NCBI RefSeq assembly: GCF_900110835.1
Contig: NZ_FOJG01000002.1
Coordinates: 2,882,556 to 2,946,555, forward strand
Source: Chitinophaga arvensicola
Lineage (GTDB): Bacteria > Bacteroidota > Bacteroidia > Chitinophagales > Chitinophagaceae
Length of the DNA stretch: 64,000 nt
Direction of reading: 5' to 3'
Numbering within the stretch: position 1 is the first letter of the stretch; each line of letters begins with the position of its first letter. The notes under the pieces are model-generated. The model saw nothing but the letters and a program-made list of their open reading frames with translations, made no database searches and was not told the origin of the DNA. The position numbers were made by a program, and so were the translations under genes. Shown here one piece after another: positions 11,001 to 17,915 of the stretch.

Positions 11001-11307
11001 TCGGTTTTAAAATATCATCAAAGAATGCCTTCAGCTGTTTTGACTTCAGCTCTACGGACACCTTCCTGTTTACATCCACCATATCACTGCTATAGGTGAA
11101 GTTCACGCCTGTCTGGGTACGGATCTGGTTCAGCAGCTTCCGCACGGAAGTTTGCTCTGCCGAAATGGAGATCGGTTTTTCCAGCACAGACTGCGAGTTG
11201 ACCGTATTGGCGTACAGCGACAGCGAAAAAACGGAGGCTAGAATAAGTTGAACAGCAGTTAATCTCATAACGTAGTAGATTACGGCAGCGAATCGCTTTT
11301 TTTTCAT
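8095..11307 (-). CDS. SusC/RagA-type TonB-dependent transporter with STN domain
   Basis: The product has 1070 residues. The signal region is about 1-39, and an STN (secretin/TonB N-terminal) domain covers about 46-117. A carboxypeptidase-regulatory-like domain spans about 130-198 (GTVTGEDGAPVPGATVRLKG), then the EVVVVGYGTQ motif at 208-217, a plug containing DGVIVPNIDFLNP and AAIYGASGANGVVLVTTKKG, and a beta-barrel ending in IFGLNAEF. The STN domain is known to pass ligand occupancy to a FecR-type anti-sigma factor. A FecR gene and an ECF sigma gene lie directly upstream on the same strand, which fits trans-envelope induction. With the SusD and GH30 genes it forms an import system for an oligosaccharide, probably beta-glucan derived. 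Confidence 0.95.
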   Translation of the reverse strand: MKKKRFAAVIYYVMRLTAVQLILASVFSLSLYANTVNSQSVLEKPISISAEQTSVRKLLNQIRTQTGVNFTYSSDMVDVNRKVSVELKSKQLKAFFDDILKPMGIDFKVIDNQQILLYLTPADGHQNIVVTGTVTGEDGAPVPGATVRLKGSSVGTSTTVDGKFNLSVPDKQAVLVISFIGYQQQEVVVGEQTHITVKLAAENSKLNEVVVVGYGTQRKKDITGAVAVVKADAFDSRPIVSAAAGLQGQAAGVSVTAPSGKPGAGLNVSIRGNTSLNASNNPLFVVDGVIVPNIDFLNPSDIESFSVLKDASSAAIYGASGANGVVLVTTKKGTSQSKVFVNAYTGMSNFAKKVDVLNSAQYKELMKDLGFTDPNNENTDWQKETFKTGREQNIQVGVSGGTDKGHYYVSGGYQKQKGVVAPADYDRYSVRANIDNKVKDWLTLATNLSFNRSVFVDVPDNNGVARGGTILSALTSPPTIGIYNADGTYSYNPNARSWQNPIAYAFAPQQKAINNRFLGNVSADFTILPELHFRSNLGAESEGRRYDYFLDPYSTDYGAREKKGYGKSESVERFVWLWENTLTYNKQFGKHNVGAMIGHTMQESDYNFTEDISRGYSSDKIPTLTGSTIREKQEVTKSQWGKRSYLGRANYGYADKYLFTATVRYDGSSRFAPDARYGWFPSLSGAWRISNEEFFTKGGFVSDLKLRAGWGKTGNDGIGDYDWRRLYASNGTGGLNFTNLPKNDLTWEKTTQSNVGVDLSVLNGRITVTADAYIKKTNDLLVDVQLPPSSGFGTQRYNVGNIENKGVEFGVNALIIDKAVKWNANGNISMNKNKVLSLGPTPSLGYADVYERGNAIRVEPGHPLGAFYGYVAQGVDPATGNMIYADLDGDKKLSDGDRTWIGNAQPDFIYGLTNNISYKGFDLNLFFQGVQGNQIFNATRMELEGLYDSKNQSTAVLRRWKQAGDITDIPKAEKNNTNNSLSSSRFVENGSYLRLKSATLSYKFSNDFLKHIGVGRLNVYVTGQNLITFTKYKGLDPEVSRDAANGPSMGIDYGTYPQSRAFIFGLNAEF

Positions 11308-11385
11308 AACTTGTGTGGCTTTGTTTCGTTAATTGAAAGTTTGCGGCATGAAGCATCTTAACCGCGGCAAACGGTTAATTTTACT

Positions 11386-11414
11386 AAACTGGTAATGCCC
11401 CACATTACCAGTTT
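11386..11414. repeat. 12-bp inverted repeat between the FecR and SusC genes
   Basis: The arms AAACTGGTAATG (11386-11397) and CATTACCAGTTT (11403-11414) are perfect with a 5-nt loop. The T-run follows the stem on the plus strand, where no gene ends, so it is not a standard terminator for FecR. It could reduce read-through or act as an attenuator between the regulator genes and susC. Confidence 0.5.
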
Positions 11415-11445
11415 TTTCTTTTAATGACTTTTTGTATTGTGTTTA

Positions 11446-12510
11446 TTAATTACATCCTTTTCCCTTTATATAAATTGTTGTACCCTTTACTTCATATGAG
11501 GCCTGGACAGATTGGCAAATAATATCCAGTTTCTCGTATAGATCCTGTTTAGTAATATCTCCCGTAAAATGACAATGACCGAAACGCCCATTATCTGTCG
11601 TTTCAATACTGATGGCATAGGTTTCTTCCAATGCCTTTAATACTTTATCCAGTGAAGCGTCTTCAAAATCAAACGTGGTCGCCTGCTCCGGTGCTGTTAC
11701 CGGTTTTGGATCATCTACCAGCGAAGTGGTAAACTGGTTATTTTCTGTTTTATAGGTCACCTTTTGGTTCGGTGTAATAATAATGCTGTTGGCAGATGCG
11801 GAAAAAATGGTGTCGTTCTTCTTTCTGCGCTCGTATACCGATACCTTTCCGGTAACTACGGCTACTTCTATTTTATGGGTGGCTTTGTCGTGGCTTACAT
11901 AAAAGCTGGTGCCCAGTACCTCCGCCAGTACGCCTTCACTGGTATGCACAATAAAATGCCGGCTGGCATCGTGTGCAATATCAAAAAAAGCGTTACCACT
12001 GAGGTACACTTCCCTGGTAGCTCCCTGGAACGCAGGAGGGTAGTAAATCACGCTTCCTGATTCCAGTTTTACCTGTGAGCCATCGCTCAATGCCACTTCC
12101 CGCGCCACATTTTCCTGGTTATATACGGATACATAACCACCCGGAATAGGTTCCTGCGTAAAGAGTTCCTTTGGTACAGCTCCGGCCCTGTGTGCCATCC
12201 AGTACCAGGCGCCTGCGGATACCAGCACCAGGCAGCCTGCAATGGCCATCCGGGCAATCCGGCGGGGCCACATCCGTACTACCGGTGTTTCCAGTTCCAC
12301 CTCCATCATTTCCCCTTCTTCGCTGGTAACAGTAGCAGTTACATTCGACCAGATCCGGCTTTCAATGCGCTGCTTTTCTTCAGCGGAAATATTGATCTCC
12401 GTTTCTCCTATAAAGGACCGGTACCACGCCAATACCAATTTCTCTTCCTGCGGAGAGCAATGCCCCGAAAGATATTTTTCAAGCAGGTCGTCGAATTCAT
12501 ATTGGCTCAT
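11446..12510 (-). CDS. FecR-family anti-sigma factor
   Basis: The product has 354 residues. The cytosolic N-terminus (1 to about 85) starts with a short helix-rich segment containing YLSGHCSPQEEKLVLAWY, which would bind the sigma factor. One membrane segment lies at about 88-106 (AIAGCLVLVSAGAWYW). The periplasmic FecR domain contains VALSDGSQVKLESGSVIYYP and AFFDIAHDASRHFIVHT, and a C-terminal region of about 70 residues (FDFEDASLDKVLKALEETY) resembles the STN-interacting domain. It lies 67 bp downstream of the ECF sigma gene and 138 bp upstream of the STN-containing SusC gene. It probably holds the sigma factor inactive until SusC binds ligand. Confidence 0.93.
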   Translation of the reverse strand: MSQYEFDDLLEKYLSGHCSPQEEKLVLAWYRSFIGETEINISAEEKQRIESRIWSNVTATVTSEEGEMMEVELETPVVRMWPRRIARMAIAGCLVLVSAGAWYWMAHRAGAVPKELFTQEPIPGGYVSVYNQENVAREVALSDGSQVKLESGSVIYYPPAFQGATREVYLSGNAFFDIAHDASRHFIVHTSEGVLAEVLGTSFYVSHDKATHKIEVAVVTGKVSVYERRKKNDTIFSASANSIIITPNQKVTYKTENNQFTTSLVDDPKPVTAPEQATTFDFEDASLDKVLKALEETYAISIETTDNGRFGHCHFTGDITKQDLYEKLDIICQSVQASYEVKGTTIYIKGKGCN

Positions 12511-12577
12511 GGAATCAGTTTATCTGATTACATTGACGCACTACTGAAACAAACCCCTAAAAAAAAGTTAAAAAATT

Positions 12578-13150
12578 TTACAGGAAAGCAGACATATACC
12601 CGCGAAGCCGCTGCCGTAGCAGTTTTATAGCTTTTGTAATGTGGTATTCAACAGCCTTTTCGGTGAGATCAAGATTGCCGGCAATCTCGCGGACGGATTT
12701 ATTTTCAAAACGGCTGAGCCGGAAAACGGTCTGGGTCTTTTCCGGGAGTTCCCGGAGTGTTTTATCAATATCTTTCAGCAGGAGTTCCCGGTTTACATCT
12801 TCCTCTGTGGTATTCACCAGCGGATCTGTATCCAGGGTTTGCCTGTATTTCTCTGCGGTCATCCTTCTGCGCGTGTGATCATGCAGGATGTTTCTCAGCG
12901 AAACAGCCAGATACGCGCCTATATTATGGATCACTGCTTTACGACGATTGGCCCACAGCCGTTCAAAGATGTTCTGGATCAACTCTTCCGCTTCCTGCTG
13001 GGACGTGGTTCTTTTCAGGGCAGCATTGTATAGTTTGAACCAGAATCGTTTATAGATTTCTTCAAACGCCCTCATATCCTCACTCACCTGGAAAGCCGTC
13101 ACCAAATCCTCCTCGTCATACAGGGAATAATTGCTGCTGTCTTCTTTCAT
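12578..13150 (-). CDS. ECF RNA polymerase sigma factor
   Basis: The product has 190 residues. Region 2 lies at about 28-66 (FEEIYKRFWFKLYNAALKR, then EAEELIQNIFERLW). Region 4 lies at about 134-178 (LPEKTQTVFRLSRFENKSV and REIAGNLDLTEKAVEYH helix-turn-helix). Its length and its place before a FecR gene match the FecI-like sigma factors of Bacteroidota. It should direct transcription of the SusC/SusD/GH30 genes when released by FecR. A possible housekeeping-type promoter is visible just upstream at 13175-13205. Confidence 0.93.
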   Translation of the reverse strand: MKEDSSNYSLYDEEDLVTAFQVSEDMRAFEEIYKRFWFKLYNAALKRTTSQQEAEELIQNIFERLWANRRKAVIHNIGAYLAVSLRNILHDHTRRRMTAEKYRQTLDTDPLVNTTEEDVNRELLLKDIDKTLRELPEKTQTVFRLSRFENKSVREIAGNLDLTEKAVEYHITKAIKLLRQRLRGYMSAFL

Positions 13151-13174
13151 GTTGCTCTACCAAACCTGACCGGC

Positions 13175-13205
13175 AAAATAAGGCCTTTTCTTCCGGATAC
13201 CCAAA
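13175..13205 (-). promoter_or_regulatory. Putative promoter of the first ECF sigma gene
   Basis: On the minus strand TTTG (13205 to 13202) is followed after 20 nt by TATTTTG (13181 to 13175). This is close to the Bacteroidota -33/-7 pattern of TTTG and TAnnTTTG. The -7 box lies 25 bp before the start codon at 13150. The second sigma gene has the same TATTTTG box with nearly the same spacing. Confidence 0.4.
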
Positions 13206-13421
13206 ATACCTTTCCGTTTATCAGCGCTTTCCCGCCACCACGCGATATATACGTAATCGGCATTTCCCGCACTTATTCGCTTGATAACGAGTGAATTTAG
13301 ATGGAAATTTGTACCAGAAGCAAAAGGTAAAACAGCACAAACAATCCCCAAAAAATACAATGATCATTACCCCAACAACTTTTGCTTCCTGAATTCCAAT
13401 AACTCCCAAAAAAAAAGTGTC

Positions 13422-15260
13422 ATGAGCTATCAGTTCAAAGGCAATTTAAAAGGTCTTTTATGCGATAAATACTGCATAGAAGCCATTGCCAACGTTAAAA
13501 TCAGGCTTTACCGGGCCGCCGCTTCCCGGGAAGTAGTACTGCAGGCTGCTGCTGCTGTGAAGGAAACCTTCCATGAAGTAACCGCTGAAGAACTCAAAGC
13601 CAAATCCGGCAACCTGCTGGCCGAAACCACCACCGATGCAGATGGCAACTTCGCCTTCCAGCTGGGCCGGGAAAGTAAGTACGAAGGAGAAGCCTTCGAC
13701 ATCGACTTCGAATGTGGCAACGTACCCCGCCCCAAACCTTACCCCGGCAAACTGCCCACCCTTCAGTTCCACATCACCACCCTCCAACCCAAATGGAGAG
13801 GCCAGGAAAACGATTTTTTCGCCGCCTGGGAATATGTAATCCCCAACCGCTGGTGGTGCCTCATCCGGGCTAAATATGATGCATGGGTGATCTGTGGCCG
13901 CGTCATCAACTGCAAAACCCAGAAACCATTGCAAGGCCTGCGTGTAGCCGCCTTCGACGTCGACTGGCTCCAGGACGACCCCTTAGGCTCCAATCTCACC
14001 GACGCCGACGGACATTTCCGGATCGACTATACCATGGCAGATTTCAGTCAAACGCTGCTATCACCCTGGCTCAATGTGGAATGGCCCGCCGGTCCAGATC
14101 TTTACTTCACCATCACAGAACCGGTATCCGGCGCCGTTTTACTCAAGGAAGACCGCAGCACCGGCCATCGTGCCGACCGCACCAACCGGGGTCCCTGCTT
14201 CTGCGTGGAATTCTGCCTGCCAGACGATATCACCCCCAACAACGAAGTACCTGCCCTCTTTGAAAGAGTGGGCAACTATGATATAGGCCCTACCGGCGCC
14301 CAGTTTGATGCACAGGGATATACCACCGATGTACCCCGTCTCGCCTTCTATGGCCCGCTCAACCTCAACGGCACCCTCCCCAGCGGCACCAACTCAAATG
14401 AAATGGAATACCGCTTCCGTATCATCAACGCCGATACTAGCTATGAACTCAGCTCCGCCCAGGTACTGAACGCCCTGCTGCCTTTCAAAATCGGCGAATT
14501 GCTGAAACAAACCGGTCCCATTACCTGGACACACGACGCCGTAATTATCACCCCTGCCCTCAACGGCGCCGGCGAAGTATGGATCCCCGTTCCCCGTGGC
14601 AATAACCTCACCACCGGTATCTTTACTCCTACCAACGGCGTACTGGCACTGCTGAATACATCGCAACTGGCGCTCGACGCCGGCAGCACCGCTTTCGCCA
14701 GGGATAATTTTGATCTTACCTCGCCGTCTGTGCTCATTGCCGGCAATGCGGTACCCGCCGCACAAAGGGCAGGTATCCATACTTTCAAGATCATCTTTGA
14801 AACCCGGAAAGTAGGCACCACTACCCTCACTGCCGTAAACACCCTGGAGAAAATAGTCATCTCCAATGTGAACTACCACCAGAGAAGACACCCGGGATGG
14901 GGATATACCGGTGATGAAGACCTGATGGCAGCAGCCATGCTGGAAATCAAGGAAACCACCGGCAGCGGTCATGGTTGCGGCGGTATTACCACCACCGTCA
15001 CCGCGCAGTACACCATTGCGCACCCACATGTGGAATCCTTCACACTGCGTTTTGAAGGGAACCCGACACTGCCCACCCCGTTTAATGGAGGACCACCACC
15101 CGCAGCAGCCGAATACCACGATAATAACAAGGCATTCGCCACCACCGGCATGGAGCCCTGCGCTTACATCCTGTGGCTGGATCTGCAACTGGGACTGACC
15201 AATGGCGCTCAGAAAATACCTGAGATCCATGATCATATCGCCTTCTGTAAAACAGCATAA
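13422..15260 (+). CDS. Unrecognised protein with two carboxypeptidase-regulatory-like segments
   Basis: The best start is the ATG at 13422 (MSYQFKGNLKG, 612 residues); upstream codons in the same frame are low-complexity and lack protein-like sequence. There is no signal peptide or membrane segment. Two beta-sandwich-like segments are visible: about 5-98, with ETTTDADGNFAFQL and three Cys, and about 155-235, with GRVINCKTQKPLQGLRVAAF and LTDADGHFRIDYT. The latter resemble carboxypeptidase-regulatory or transthyretin-like domains. A CFCVEFC cluster lies at 259-265, and the remaining 350 residues are beta-rich with no family I recognise. It lies alone between two minus-strand SusCD loci and is transcribed divergently from the first sigma gene. 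Third codon positions are C-rich, which often goes with high expression. The function is unknown. Confidence 0.75.
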   Translation: MSYQFKGNLKGLLCDKYCIEAIANVKIRLYRAAASREVVLQAAAAVKETFHEVTAEELKAKSGNLLAETTTDADGNFAFQLGRESKYEGEAFDIDFECGNVPRPKPYPGKLPTLQFHITTLQPKWRGQENDFFAAWEYVIPNRWWCLIRAKYDAWVICGRVINCKTQKPLQGLRVAAFDVDWLQDDPLGSNLTDADGHFRIDYTMADFSQTLLSPWLNVEWPAGPDLYFTITEPVSGAVLLKEDRSTGHRADRTNRGPCFCVEFCLPDDITPNNEVPALFERVGNYDIGPTGAQFDAQGYTTDVPRLAFYGPLNLNGTLPSGTNSNEMEYRFRIINADTSYELSSAQVLNALLPFKIGELLKQTGPITWTHDAVIITPALNGAGEVWIPVPRGNNLTTGIFTPTNGVLALLNTSQLALDAGSTAFARDNFDLTSPSVLIAGNAVPAAQRAGIHTFKIIFETRKVGTTTLTAVNTLEKIVISNVNYHQRRHPGWGYTGDEDLMAAAMLEIKETTGSGHGCGGITTTVTAQYTIAHPHVESFTLRFEGNPTLPTPFNGGPPPAAAEYHDNNKAFATTGMEPCAYILWLDLQLGLTNGAQKIPEIHDHIAFCKTA

Positions 15261-15267
15261 TAAAAAA

Positions 15268-15295
15268 ATGCAGCGGAGTAATCACTCCGCTGCAT
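15268..15295 (-). terminator. Terminator of the second SusCD locus
   Basis: The perfect 12-bp arms ATGCAGCGGAGT (15268-15279) and ACTCCGCTGCAT (15284-15295) have a 4-nt loop. On the minus strand seven T residues follow. It ends the sigma/FecR/SusC/SusD/thioredoxin gene set. It may also stop the converging plus-strand gene ending at 15260, though no T-run follows on that strand. Confidence 0.8.
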
Positions 15296-15317
15296 ACTAA
15301 ATCCAACAAACAAAAGA

Positions 15318-16490
15318 TTAACGGCCTTCTACGATCATCTGCTTCAACATCTCTATATTCTTTACATAACCATCTTTATCCCTTTCAGACGCCGCCAATG
15401 CCGCTGCCACATATTTCAATGCAGTGGTTTTATCTTTCAGTGCGCTGTAAGTCATGGCCAGTGAAATATTGTTCAGGGAATTATCTTTTAAAGACAACGC
15501 CCGCTCCGCCCAGCGCTTCATGAGCTGTAAATTTTCCTCCTTCTTGATCCAACGGACACTTCCCAATACATTACTGATTTCAAAATCATTGTTCCAGTAG
15601 TATTTATCGACCAACAACTTGCTGTATTTCATATAGCCGTCTTCATCCTGTACATTGTAAGCATAGTTGGCATCCAGCGACAACTCTTCTTCTTCATCCA
15701 GGGTCATTTTTGATTTCAGCAGCAATTTGGCAGACCGGTATTCTCCTTCGCTCTCATAGCGGGCAAACTTAACTTCGTCCAGCAGTGTACCATCTACATA
15801 CTTCGCCGTTTTTTCTTTACCTACTGCCTTTTCAAAAGCAGCGCGGTTGTCTTCCACATACTTAAACGCCGCGTTATCGCTGTTGTCTACATAACTCGTG
15901 ATCAGCTTAAATAAGTCGGGCGTAATGGTATGATCAATGGCTTTAAAATACTCCGCAAATACATCTGCCGCTTTCTTATCATCCCCCTTGGCTTTTACCA
16001 GGTTGAGATACTGGAACAGTTCTGCCTTGTTCAGTTCATTCTTTTCATAACGGGCCGTCATGGCAGTAAAATCAGCCATCGGCGTAGTAGCAATTTTACC
16101 CTGTGTGATCAATACTTCCGGATCAGTAGATCCCATCACGCTGTACACCACTTCCTCTTTAGGATTGGTAAAGATCAGTGTAGGATAACCGCTTACACCG
16201 TATTTCCTGGCCAGCTCCGGACCTTCACCCTTTTCTGCATCGATCTTTACACTGATAAAACGCGGGTTATAAAAATCGCCGATCTGTTTCAACGGAAAGA
16301 CTTCATTCGACATAAACTTGCAGGGACCACACCAGGTAGTATAGAAGTCTACAAAAATTAACTTGTTCTCTTTTTGTGCAGCCGCTTTCGCCTCTGCCCA
16401 GGTGCCGTGGAAGAACTCAATTCCCTGCGCACTGACCAACGATGCCAGCATACTGAAGATGGCCATCAAGCTTATCATTTTCTTTCTCAT
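15318..16490 (-). CDS. Exported thioredoxin-fold protein
   Basis: The ATG at 16490 gives 390 residues and a compact signal peptide (MRKKMISLMAIFSMLASLVSA). A further in-frame ATG at 16526, adjacent to the SusD stop codon, would add 12 polar residues. The thioredoxin domain covers about 25-130 with the redox motif WCGPC in VDFYTTWCGPCKFMS and the cis-Pro segment SGYPTLIFTN. The remaining C-terminal half is helical with TPR-like features (ALSLKDNSLNNISLAMTYSAL). It probably acts in the periplasm on disulfides. It is the last gene of a SusC/SusD operon with no glycosidase, which may mean that the imported material is not a simple glycan or that the protein helps the outer-membrane proteins fold. 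Confidence 0.85.
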   Translation of the reverse strand: MRKKMISLMAIFSMLASLVSAQGIEFFHGTWAEAKAAAQKENKLIFVDFYTTWCGPCKFMSNEVFPLKQIGDFYNPRFISVKIDAEKGEGPELARKYGVSGYPTLIFTNPKEEVVYSVMGSTDPEVLITQGKIATTPMADFTAMTARYEKNELNKAELFQYLNLVKAKGDDKKAADVFAEYFKAIDHTITPDLFKLITSYVDNSDNAAFKYVEDNRAAFEKAVGKEKTAKYVDGTLLDEVKFARYESEGEYRSAKLLLKSKMTLDEEEELSLDANYAYNVQDEDGYMKYSKLLVDKYYWNNDFEISNVLGSVRWIKKEENLQLMKRWAERALSLKDNSLNNISLAMTYSALKDKTTALKYVAAALAASERDKDGYVKNIEMLKQMIVEGR

Positions 16491-16526
16491 GTGATTATTT
16501 TTTAATGGTGGTTTTTGATTATTCAT

Positions 16527-17897
16527 TTAACGGGGCGATTGTCCTATTTCAGGATTGGCCGCCAGTATTTTTGTAGCCACCGGATAAATATACCGGTTGC
16601 TGTTGGGCGCCAGGGTGATGTTGCCGCTGCTCCACGGATGGGTGATTGTTTTAGCCAACGCCGGTTCTTTATTCAGGCGTTTCAGATCCGCCAGGCGATA
16701 ACCACGGCCCATCAGTTCCCGCCGTCTTTCATCGAGTACTTTATGCAGCGCATCTGTGGCGTCTGTAGCAGTGAGCGGAATATATTTATCCGTCGTAAAG
16801 CGCTTGATACGTAAGGCATTGAGCGTTGTCATTGCCGTACCCGCCTGGCCTGCACGGGCTTCGCATTCCGCTTTCGTTACATACATTTCACCTACTCTCG
16901 GTCCTACCTGCCGCGCTTCAAATGGGGAAATATAACTGAAGAAAATACCATCGTATTCAAAAAGCAGCTGGTCACCAATACCGAAAACTTTCCGCCGTAA
17001 ATCATCCGGACCGAGCAGGTTCAATAACTCCGGGCTCAGTGCAAGTGGACCGTCCTGGTTATAGGCAGCTTTCATCAGAATCACTTCCGGATGCTGATAG
17101 GCTTCCGGGATACTCATAAAATCGAGTGGATTATTCGTGTTGGCAAAAGTGCGCAGATCATATAAATCTGGCTGCAGGTTCAGTGTACTGTCGGCATACA
17201 TTAACGCCGACGGGTAATTTCTCATGTACAGGTAAGTACGTGCCAGCAAAGCAAATGCAGCCGCTCTGGAAGCATGTATTTTAGAGGCAGGCAATTCCGG
17301 TAATGCTTTCACCGCACTGAGCAGATCATCCAGTACCTGCTGGTATACCTGCTGTACGGAAGCACGCTGTAAATGCTGTGTATAGCCAGGTTCAAGCAAG
17401 AGAGGCACTCCGGCGTCCTTTGAAGCCGTAGCGGCATCATATTGCACTGCATACTGGTTCACCAGCATCAGGTAAGCAAATGCGCGATGTACTTTGGCTT
17501 CACTGATCAATGCCTGCTTCTCTTCTTCATCACCATCCTTCACCCCATTGATCCCAGTGATCACCACATTGCTATAATACACCTGTTTGTAATACAGGTT
17601 CCATTCCTCATCGTCTTCTGAAGGGAGGTAATTTGTTTCGGCCCAGGAATAGATATTCAATACCGATTGTGGCCGTACTCCGGTATACATAGCAGTATCG
17701 GTAAAAGCAATATCATCTGTCATCAGGTCTGTAGTGCCCCCGGCCAGATTGAACACATCGCTGTTGTTCAATAAAAGCCGGAAGTCAGCTACAGTGGTTG
17801 GTACTATTTTTCCCTGCGGGGTGATGTCCACATATTTGCGGCAGCTGCTGAAAAACAGCGCTATCAGTATCCACCCGAAATATTTTAATCTGTTCAT
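16527..17897 (-). CDS. SusD/RagB-type lipoprotein
   Basis: The ATG at 17897 gives 456 residues; the frame extends only three codons further, to a TTG. The signal peptide ends in ALFFSSC (Cys19), followed by RKYVDITPQGKIVPTT. SusD-like segments include EAKVHRAFAYLMLVNQYAVQYD, AFALLARTYLYMRNYPSALMYAD and VLDERRRELMGRGYRLADLKR. It should form the surface lid of the SusC transporter encoded 18 bp upstream. The ligand is unknown. Confidence 0.92.
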   Translation of the reverse strand: MNRLKYFGWILIALFFSSCRKYVDITPQGKIVPTTVADFRLLLNNSDVFNLAGGTTDLMTDDIAFTDTAMYTGVRPQSVLNIYSWAETNYLPSEDDEEWNLYYKQVYYSNVVITGINGVKDGDEEEKQALISEAKVHRAFAYLMLVNQYAVQYDAATASKDAGVPLLLEPGYTQHLQRASVQQVYQQVLDDLLSAVKALPELPASKIHASRAAAFALLARTYLYMRNYPSALMYADSTLNLQPDLYDLRTFANTNNPLDFMSIPEAYQHPEVILMKAAYNQDGPLALSPELLNLLGPDDLRRKVFGIGDQLLFEYDGIFFSYISPFEARQVGPRVGEMYVTKAECEARAGQAGTAMTTLNALRIKRFTTDKYIPLTATDATDALHKVLDERRRELMGRGYRLADLKRLNKEPALAKTITHPWSSGNITLAPNSNRYIYPVATKILAANPEIGQSPR

Positions 17898-17915
17898 AAT
17901 CGGCAATTGAAGAAA

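Noticed and set aside
14394..15236. A 280-codon reading frame on the minus strand opposite the 13422-15260 gene
   Set aside because: It is fully antisense to a gene with clear domain patterns, has no recognisable motif, and reads as Gly/Val-rich shadow sequence.
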